From Clostridiales bacterium (GTDB lineage: Bacteria; Bacillota; Clostridia; Lutisporales; Lutisporaceae), in NCBI GenBank assembly GCA_012522255.1, contig JAAYKT010000013.1, forward strand, positions 1-10,922: a stretch of DNA of 10,922 bases, in the 5' to 3' direction. A program made the position numbers and the translations under genes. Below the pieces are notes generated by a model. It searched no databases and was not told the DNA's origin. It was given only the letters and a program-made list of their open reading frames with translations. Positions 6,415-10,922 of this stretch are shown one piece after another. Every line of letters begins with the position of its first letter. The stretch's first letter is position 1.

Positions 6415-7375
6415 GGCACACCTCAACAGATCTTTTTGTTCTTTTTCGGCTGTACATGGATTTGATTCTTGGATCCGCATAGGTATACAAAATATCCACA
6501 AGTAAATTGATAAGACTGAATGCCGCCGCAATAAAAAGAACGCCGCCTTGTACTACCGGATAGTTGCGAGCTTTGATAGAATCCACCATAAGCTTGCCGA
6601 TACCGGGAATTGAAAAGATGGATTCGGTCAAAATAGCACCGCCAAGGCCTCTGCCCAACTGCAGCCCTATGACGGTGATTACCGGTATCAAGGCATTTTT
6701 TAAAGCGTGCTTCATTATCACAATGTTTTCTTTATTACCCTTCGCCCGGGCCGTGGTTATGTAATCCTGCCTGATGACCTCCAGCATGCTGGAACGGGTC
6801 ATCCTTGTAACCGTTGCGGCAGTACTGGTACCGATTGTAACCACGGGAAGCACCCAGTATGCGGGACCGTAAAACCCGGAAGCGGGCAGCCAGGCCAGAT
6901 GTACTGCAAAAACTATGATAAGCACCAGTCCCTGCCAAAAGTTAGGCATGGAAACGCCCACCAAAGCAAGAACCATGGCCAGATTATCAAAAATCGAATA
7001 CTGTCGCGTGGCGGATATAATCCCTGTGGGAATACCGATAAGAGTTGACAATATGACACTAAGCAATGTCAAAAGCATAGTGGTGGGCCATCTGTCCATA
7101 ATCTCAACAGTGACGCTTCTCCTTGTCACATAAGAGGTCCTCAAATCGCCTTTCGTGACTATATTTTTGACATACCTGTCATATTGCCGCAAAAAAGAAT
7201 CGTTAAGCCCCATCTCTTCTCTGAGCTCATGAACCGATTCCTCGGAAGCGTTTTCGCCCAGCATAATTCTGGCCGGGTCACCGGGTGCAATATATACCAT
7301 AGAAAAAACAATTAGAGAGACCCCGAGCAAAACGGGGATCATCATCATTATTCGGTTAAAAATATACTTATACAT
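6407..7375 (-). CDS. dppB: Oligopeptide/dipeptide ABC transporter permease (DppB/OppB)
   Basis: This is the 322-residue membrane permease partner of DppC. It starts with the typical DppB helix (about 9-29) ending in YIAPGDPA (28-35). The periplasmic-side segment includes REEMGLNDSFLRQY (52-65) and GDLRTSY (76-82). Further helices lie at about 98-121, 132-158, 172-190, 226-250 and 275-298. The EAA loop is at about 205-226 (YITTARAKGNKENIVIMKHA). It ends with YADPRIK (299-305), usual for the family. The ATG at 7375 has a GGGTGG-type site and lies 17 bases after the amidohydrolase gene; its end overlaps the dppC start by 8 bases. No missing motif is apparent. Confidence 0.93.
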   Translation of the reverse strand: MYKYIFNRIMMMIPVLLGVSLIVFSMVYIAPGDPARIMLGENASEESVHELREEMGLNDSFLRQYDRYVKNIVTKGDLRTSYVTRRSVTVEIMDRWPTTMLLTLLSVILSTLIGIPTGIISATRQYSIFDNLAMVLALVGVSMPNFWQGLVLIIVFAVHLAWLPASGFYGPAYWVLPVVTIGTSTAATVTRMTRSSMLEVIRQDYITTARAKGNKENIVIMKHALKNALIPVITVIGLQLGRGLGGAILTESIFSIPGIGKLMVDSIKARNYPVVQGGVLFIAAAFSLINLLVDILYTYADPRIKSMYSRKRTKRSVEVCHD

Positions 7376-7392
7376 TTAAACCACCCGGCAAA

Positions 7393-8151
7393 TCAAACTT
7401 TTAAAATTACATCATTAATCAAGTTTTCAAAGTAGTCCAACGCTATATCAGTAATCATTTTTCCCATTTCGATGTCGGCTTTTGTCGCATCCCCCAATGC
7501 CCCGTTTTCCGACACGTCTTTTTTCCAATCCCATGCCGCATTGCCGTCTATAAAGGGATTTTTGAAATACACGCTTTCCTCGTGGAGCTCCCCCGGCTTC
7601 AATTCACTTTTTACATCCCAGGGCGCCAAATACATACACTGTGAGGTTTCAACCTGACATGCATGCCCAATATTCTTAGGAATCCCATATTTCTCTTCTA
7701 AGGCTTTTCTTGCAAGGTTTGTACCCATAGAAGACCAATAAGAGGCCATTTCATGTTCATATTTAAGTATTTGAATAGCTGCATCTAAAGCAACCCTGTT
7801 GCCCCCATGCCCGTTTACAAAAAGGATCCTTTTGATGCCATGCTTTTTAATTGCGACACCGATATCCACAAGCAAATCTATCATGGTTTTTACACTCAAA
7901 GTAACCGTTCCCGGAAAACCCATATGATGGTTGCTGAGCCCATAGGTGACGGGCGGAAAAATCAAAATTTTATCCCCCATCCTATCCCCCAATAATTTGC
8001 AAAACTCATTTGCCCGATCCGTATCAGTGACAAAAGTTGTGTTTGGACCATGCTGTTCGCAGGATCCTACGGGAATAACAGCTAATTTTACATTTTTTAG
8101 ACAATCCTTTACTTCTGACCATACCATTTCGCTGACAGATAATCTACTCAT
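7393..8151 (-). CDS. Creatininase-family metal-dependent amidohydrolase
   Basis: The protein has 252 residues and belongs to the creatininase/creatinine amidohydrolase family. These cytoplasmic Zn/Mn enzymes hydrolyse linear or cyclic amide bonds; relatives include MftE-type peptidases and formamide hydrolases. Visible motifs are PVGSCEQHGPN (27-37, likely ligands Glu32 and His34), Asp43, MGFPGTVTL (77-85), VNGHGGN (112-118, likely ligand His115) and GHACQVETS (162-170, with Glu168). The creatininase motif NGHYEN is NGHGGN here, so creatinine is not the presumed substrate. The start at 8151 is preferred over one at 8169 because GGAG lies 7 bases before it and none precedes the other. The gene sits between the binding protein and dppB, suggesting it acts on the imported compound. 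The substrate is unknown. Confidence 0.88.
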   Translation of the reverse strand: MSRLSVSEMVWSEVKDCLKNVKLAVIPVGSCEQHGPNTTFVTDTDRANEFCKLLGDRMGDKILIFPPVTYGLSNHHMGFPGTVTLSVKTMIDLLVDIGVAIKKHGIKRILFVNGHGGNRVALDAAIQILKYEHEMASYWSSMGTNLARKALEEKYGIPKNIGHACQVETSQCMYLAPWDVKSELKPGELHEESVYFKNPFIDGNAAWDWKKDVSENGALGDATKADIEMGKMITDIALDYFENLINDVILKV

Positions 8152-8177
8152 TTTTGTTCTCCGTTTCATAAGAAAAT

Positions 8178-8233
8178 TTAAACGGAAACAATCAAAGTCA
8201 CTGTAACAATGCTATTTGATCATTTCCGTTTAA
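8178..8233 (-). promoter_or_regulatory. Intercistronic hairpin between binding-protein and amidohydrolase genes
   Basis: TTAAACGGAAA (8178-8188) pairs perfectly with TTTCCGTTTAA (8223-8233). After a 2x2 internal loop, six further pairs form between ATCAAA (8191-8196) and TTTGAT (8215-8220), with an 18-base loop. Reading in the operon direction the stem is followed by TTTTCTT, a weak terminator-like tail. It lies about 10 bases after the binding-protein stop codon. It would plausibly allow partial read-through or 3'-end protection, giving more binding protein than permease, a common pattern in ABC operons. Confidence 0.7.
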
Positions 8234-8242
8234 TCTATATAA

Positions 8243-9784
8243 TTATTTAAAAGTAACCTTAGCCAAATTAGGCGTATTACCGGGATGGCATTCAAAATTC
8301 TCAACATTATCCCTGGTGGCATATATGGAATCCGTAAAGCAAATGGGAATCATGTTAAACTGGGTCCACATATATTCCATGGCATCGTTGTATACCTTTT
8401 TTCTTGCAACGGGGTCATAGGTGCTTTTGCCCAATTCTAGGAACTCATCAATTTTAGGATTATTTATCCTTAGAAAACTTTTATAAGACGACGGCCAGGG
8501 CATCAAGGCGTGATCCGGGTCACCTGTGGTGGGTGTGGAACTCGTTATACCCATGGTGACGGTGCCTTCCGCTGCCATTGACAAAAGCTTCGCCTGCTCC
8601 ATTATCTGAATATCCGTCTCGATGCCAATGTCTTTCCACATGTTCTGAGCTATCTCCGCCACATCCATGAAATTCCTGTCTTCGTTAGTCATAAGCGCCA
8701 CCTTCAAACCTTTACCGTAACCTGCCTCGGTCAAAAGTGCCTTTGCCCGCTCCGGATCGTATTTATAGGGGCCGACTTTTTTATAACCAAAAACCGTTGG
8801 TGCCATCAAGGAATCCGCTACCTTTGCACTGCCTTTGAACACAGTCTCCACAATGTCATCCATATTCAAAGAGATGGTCAAAGCTTCCCTCACTTTTATG
8901 TCATTGAAAGGTTTCAAAGACATATTCATCGTTATGTAAGAATACTTGTAACCGGGGCCTTTTGCCACTACAGTTTTGTCATTCGCTTCCAAACGCGCTA
9001 CGTCATTGGCCGCCACGTCATAAATAATGTCGACACCGCCGGTTTCGAGCTCTATTGCTCTGTTTGCCTGTTCTGTTATAACCCTTATCACCAATTTACT
9101 GTAGGCGGGTTTGTCTCCCCAGTAGTTTTCGTTTCTCTCCAAAATCAGACTGTCACCTGTAACCCAGTCTTTAAGTATAAAGGATCCCGTGCCCACCGGA
9201 TTCCTCCCATAGACCTCGCCGCCCATCTCCTCCATGGCTTTTTTATTAATAATATCGCCTCTTGAAGATGAAAGATAATTATAAATAGGGGCAAAAGGAT
9301 ACTTCACCTTTATATCTATTGTCAAATCATCGACTACGGCAGTTTTTTCACCGTCAAAAGCGGAAAACATTGAAGCGCTCCCTCGTTCAATGGTGGAACG
9401 TTCCAATGAATACCTGACATCCTCTGCAGTCAGTTTTTCTCCGTTGGAAAAAAGAACATTATCCCGCAGGTAAAATCGTATGGTAGTGTCATCTAAGACT
9501 TCCCATTTTTCCGCCAATCCGGGAATTATATTGCCGTTTTCATCCTGTTCGACCAAAGTGTCATAAACTACACGTTGTACCGCAAAATTAGCCAACGCGG
9601 TACTGTTATGAGGATCCAATGTTGCCGGTTCCGCCCTTATCGCAACAAGCAAATCATCTTTGGCAGGAGCCTTTTCTTCGGGTTCCTCGCTTTCAACACT
9701 TGCCGGTTGAGGCTGCTTCTGTGTGCAGGCCACTGTAAAAACCATTATTATGCACAACAAGACCAGTAAAAACCTTTTTGACAT
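8243..9784 (-). CDS. Extracellular solute-binding lipoprotein, family 5 (DppA/OppA type)
   Basis: The 513-residue product captures the solute outside the membrane and delivers it to DppBC. Its N-terminus MSKR plus a hydrophobic core ends in the lipobox TVAC, with Cys20 the lipidated residue. It is followed by a flexible Pro/Glu-rich linker (about 21-45). The SBP_bac_5 fold is shown by ATLDPHN (54-60), PGLAEKWEVLDDTTIRFYLR (88-107), FSNGEKLTAEDVRYSLERS (112-130) and VGTGSFILKDW (197-207). Length fits the family. The ATG at 9784 is preceded by AAAGGGGGAT. It is the first gene of the operon, with a candidate promoter just upstream and a hairpin just downstream. Family 5 binds peptides, nickel, opines, some oligosaccharides and muropeptides; the ligand cannot be read from sequence. 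Confidence 0.93.
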   Translation of the reverse strand: MSKRFLLVLLCIIMVFTVACTQKQPQPASVESEEPEEKAPAKDDLLVAIRAEPATLDPHNSTALANFAVQRVVYDTLVEQDENGNIIPGLAEKWEVLDDTTIRFYLRDNVLFSNGEKLTAEDVRYSLERSTIERGSASMFSAFDGEKTAVVDDLTIDIKVKYPFAPIYNYLSSSRGDIINKKAMEEMGGEVYGRNPVGTGSFILKDWVTGDSLILERNENYWGDKPAYSKLVIRVITEQANRAIELETGGVDIIYDVAANDVARLEANDKTVVAKGPGYKYSYITMNMSLKPFNDIKVREALTISLNMDDIVETVFKGSAKVADSLMAPTVFGYKKVGPYKYDPERAKALLTEAGYGKGLKVALMTNEDRNFMDVAEIAQNMWKDIGIETDIQIMEQAKLLSMAAEGTVTMGITSSTPTTGDPDHALMPWPSSYKSFLRINNPKIDEFLELGKSTYDPVARKKVYNDAMEYMWTQFNMIPICFTDSIYATRDNVENFECHPGNTPNLAKVTFK

Positions 9785-9814
9785 TTTTATCCCCCTTTAT
9801 ATCTTTTTACAAGT

Positions 9815-9843
9815 ATGATAACACATTAAATATAAATTGTAAA
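9815..9843 (-). promoter_or_regulatory. Candidate SigA-type promoter of the transport operon
   Basis: On the minus strand TTTACA (9838-9843) and TATCAT (9815-9820) are separated by exactly 17 bases. Transcription would start near 9808, about 24 bases before the binding-protein ATG, leaving room for the GGGGG ribosome site. Each box matches consensus at five of six positions. The palindromic motifs at 9869-9901 lie just upstream of it. Confidence 0.6.
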
Positions 9844-9868
9844 CAACTTTATATACTATTTTTCATAA

Positions 9869-9888
9869 AGTATATTATATTATATACT
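9869..9888. promoter_or_regulatory. Near-perfect 20-bp palindrome, candidate operator
   Basis: AGTATATTATATTATATACT is a 20-bp palindrome with one mismatched pair, in the middle of the divergent region. Its half-site TATACT recurs at 9852-9857, 9940-9945 and 9947-9952, giving half-sites on both sides. RpiR regulators are commonly encoded beside their palindromic operators, so this is a candidate binding site. The region is extremely A/T-rich, so some of this symmetry may be chance. Confidence 0.45.
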
Positions 9889-9890
9889 AT

Positions 9891-9901
9891 AATGTGACAT
9901 T
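9891..9901. promoter_or_regulatory. Short palindrome AATGT-G-ACATT
   Basis: AATGTGACATT has perfect 5-bp arms around a single central base. It lies directly beside the 20-bp palindrome, between the two divergent promoters. It could be an additional regulator site, but its small size makes this tentative. Confidence 0.25.
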
Positions 9902-9968
9902 TGTATGTATTCAGTTATATATATTTGCAAATTTTAAATTATACTATATACTTAATCCTGTTATTTCA

Positions 9969-9997
9969 TTGTATTAACAAAAATAGTAATGTATAAT
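9969..9997 (+). promoter_or_regulatory. Candidate SigA-type promoter of the RpiR regulator gene
   Basis: TTGTAT (9969-9974) and a perfect TATAAT (9992-9997) are spaced by 17 bases. Transcription would begin near 10004, about 20 bases before the ATG. The -10 box lies within the small palindrome GTATA-ATA-TATAC (9991-10003), so a protein bound there would block this promoter; autoregulation is possible. Confidence 0.6.
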
Positions 9998-10023
9998 ATA
10001 TACAAAAAGCTTTGGGGGTTTCT

Positions 10024-10887
10024 ATGACGACTAAATATCTTTCCAATCCTATAGAGAACATAAAGGATGAATACAATAACCTGAGTAAAGCTCAAAAAAA
10101 GATTGCGGATTTTTTGTTAAGCAGAGAGGATATAGGCAGCTTTTTGTCCCTGAATGAGCTCAGTGAATTATCGGATGTGACCGCGGTTACTGTCCTCAGA
10201 TTTTGTAAAAAAATCGGGTACAATACCTTCAGCGATTTTAAAAAGGACTGTCAGAATTACCTTCAATCCATGATACTTCCCCGGAATGTAATCAAATTCA
10301 ACGGCAGTGATTTGGTCGATTCTATAGACGATATTTTGGAAAAAGCAATCGAGGATGAGATAAACCTTGTAAAGGATTCACTTTTACATATTAACTTTGA
10401 AAAAATCAAAGAAACCATCCATATGATTTTGAAATGCAAAAAGGTACATATAGCTGCCAAAGGAATTACTTTGCCCATTGCAGAGCTGTTAAGAATAAGA
10501 TTTGATTTTCTTTGTATCGAATCTGAGCTTATAAAAATGGACAATATAAACCTGTTGCCCCGAAAATTAGTTAATTGTGATGAAAATGACCTGTTTATAA
10601 TATTTTCTTTTCCCAATTATACGCAAGCCTTGGGAGATCTGGCCAAATGCGTAAAAAGCCTGGGCAGCAAGGTTATTTGCATTACGGACAAGGCCATTTC
10701 GCCGCCGGCTATGTTTTCCGATATACTGCTCATCTGCCAGACTTCAAGTATCATATTTTATAATTCAATGACAGCGCCAAGCTCTTTGGTAAACATAATC
10801 GTAACCTTGTTGGCAATAGAGCTGAACAGTGCCATCAAGGAGAACAAACCGAAGATTAAGAAACTGTCCGAATGCTTCAAGAAGTAG
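10024..10887 (+). CDS. RpiR-family transcriptional regulator (HTH_6 plus SIS domain)
   Basis: The protein has 287 residues. An N-terminal HTH_6 domain (about 8-82) contains LSKAQKKIADFLL (20-32) and the recognition region LSELSDVTAVTVLRFCKKIG (46-65), followed by FSDFKKD (69-75). A C-terminal SIS domain (about 125-265) normally binds phosphosugars and tunes DNA binding. Here the usual glycine-rich start reads AAKGIT (144-149), and the SxSGxT loop is replaced by SFPNYT (195-200), so the ligand may not be a simple sugar phosphate. The ATG at 10024 has GGGGG five bases upstream; a TTG at 10012 would place that site inside the gene and is less likely. It is divergent from the transport operon across a shared control region, which makes that operon its probable target. 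Confidence 0.88.
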   Translation: MTTKYLSNPIENIKDEYNNLSKAQKKIADFLLSREDIGSFLSLNELSELSDVTAVTVLRFCKKIGYNTFSDFKKDCQNYLQSMILPRNVIKFNGSDLVDSIDDILEKAIEDEINLVKDSLLHINFEKIKETIHMILKCKKVHIAAKGITLPIAELLRIRFDFLCIESELIKMDNINLLPRKLVNCDENDLFIIFSFPNYTQALGDLAKCVKSLGSKVICITDKAISPPAMFSDILLICQTSSIIFYNSMTAPSSLVNIIVTLLAIELNSAIKENKPKIKKLSECFKK

Positions 10888-10896
10888 CGTAACAAC

Positions 10897-10918
10897 AAGG
10901 GCAACCGGGTTGCTTTTT
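10897..10918 (+). terminator. Rho-independent terminator of the RpiR gene
   Basis: GCAAC (10901-10905) pairs with GTTGC (10909-10913) across a 3-base loop. The stem can extend four pairs, two of them G-U, using AAGG (10897-10900) and TTTT. It is followed by TTTTTAA and lies 9 bases after the stop codon. Confidence 0.75.
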
Positions 10919-10922
10919 AATC

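Noticed and set aside
6415..6531. A longer DppC beginning at 6531
   Set aside because: The added 39 residues lie antisense-free but within dppB in another frame, do not resemble the DppC family, and the 6414 start has a proper GAGGTG site.
7393..8151. True creatininase (creatinine to creatine)
   Set aside because: The conserved NGHYEN of creatininase is NGHGGN here, and there are no creatinase or sarcosine genes nearby. Only family membership is supported.
9785..10023. Riboswitch or CcpA cre site in the divergent region
   Set aside because: Both predicted leaders are only about 20-25 bases, too short for a riboswitch, and no TGWAANCGNTNWCA-like sequence was found.
1..10922. CRISPR array, tRNA, insertion sequence or phage/defence genes
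   Set aside because: No regularly spaced repeats with spacers, no tRNA-like cloverleaf and no transposase, integrase or defence motifs were recognised.

Overview
The window looks like chromosome of a low-GC Gram-positive anaerobe of the Clostridia type. The reasons are A/T-rich wobble positions in most genes, strong AGGAGG/GGGGG-type ribosome binding sites, a large cysteine-free S-layer-type surface protein, a lipoprotein-anchored solute-binding protein, and an RpiR/SIS regulator. Species cannot be assigned from the sequence alone.

Region 1 (1-3532, plus strand). A short heptamer repeat at the left edge is followed by an untranslated leader and one very large gene (294-3380) for a secreted protein. 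It has a signal peptide, degenerate SLH-like N-terminal segments and about eight Ig-like repeats. A perfect long Shine-Dalgarno sequence at 177-187 lies about 110 bases before the real start. It opens a possible 35-codon GTG leader ORF whose stop codon overlaps the surface-protein start as ATGA. The gene ends at a good terminator (3496-3532).

Region 2 (3534-3650). At the convergent junction lie two strong, adjacent inverted repeats. One is a GC-rich 31-bp REP-like hairpin. The other is a 17-bp hairpin built into the last codons of the neighbouring gene.

Region 3 (3610-9784, minus strand, transcribed right to left). This is a six-gene operon: solute-binding lipoprotein, creatininase-family amidohydrolase, permeases DppB and DppC, then ATPases DppD and DppF. 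Gene borders from the amidohydrolase onward are very tight (8- and 23-base overlaps, 8- and 16-17-base gaps). The only large gap, between the binding protein and the amidohydrolase, holds a hairpin that probably reduces or separates downstream expression. Together the genes would capture an external peptide-like or amide solute, import it using ATP, and hydrolyse an amide or cyclic amide bond in the cytoplasm.

Region 4 (9785-10922). A 239-base, very A/T-rich divergent control region carries a candidate promoter for each direction and several TATACT/AGTATA palindromic motifs. An RpiR-family regulator (10024-10887, plus) follows and probably controls the transport operon. Its SIS domain lacks the usual SxSGxT phosphosugar loop. 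A terminator closes the window.

The most unusual items are the leader ORF/STAB-SD-like element before the surface protein, the amidohydrolase inside a peptide-type ABC operon under an atypical RpiR regulator, and the double hairpin at the convergent junction. I saw no CRISPR array, tRNA, rRNA, insertion sequence or phage gene.
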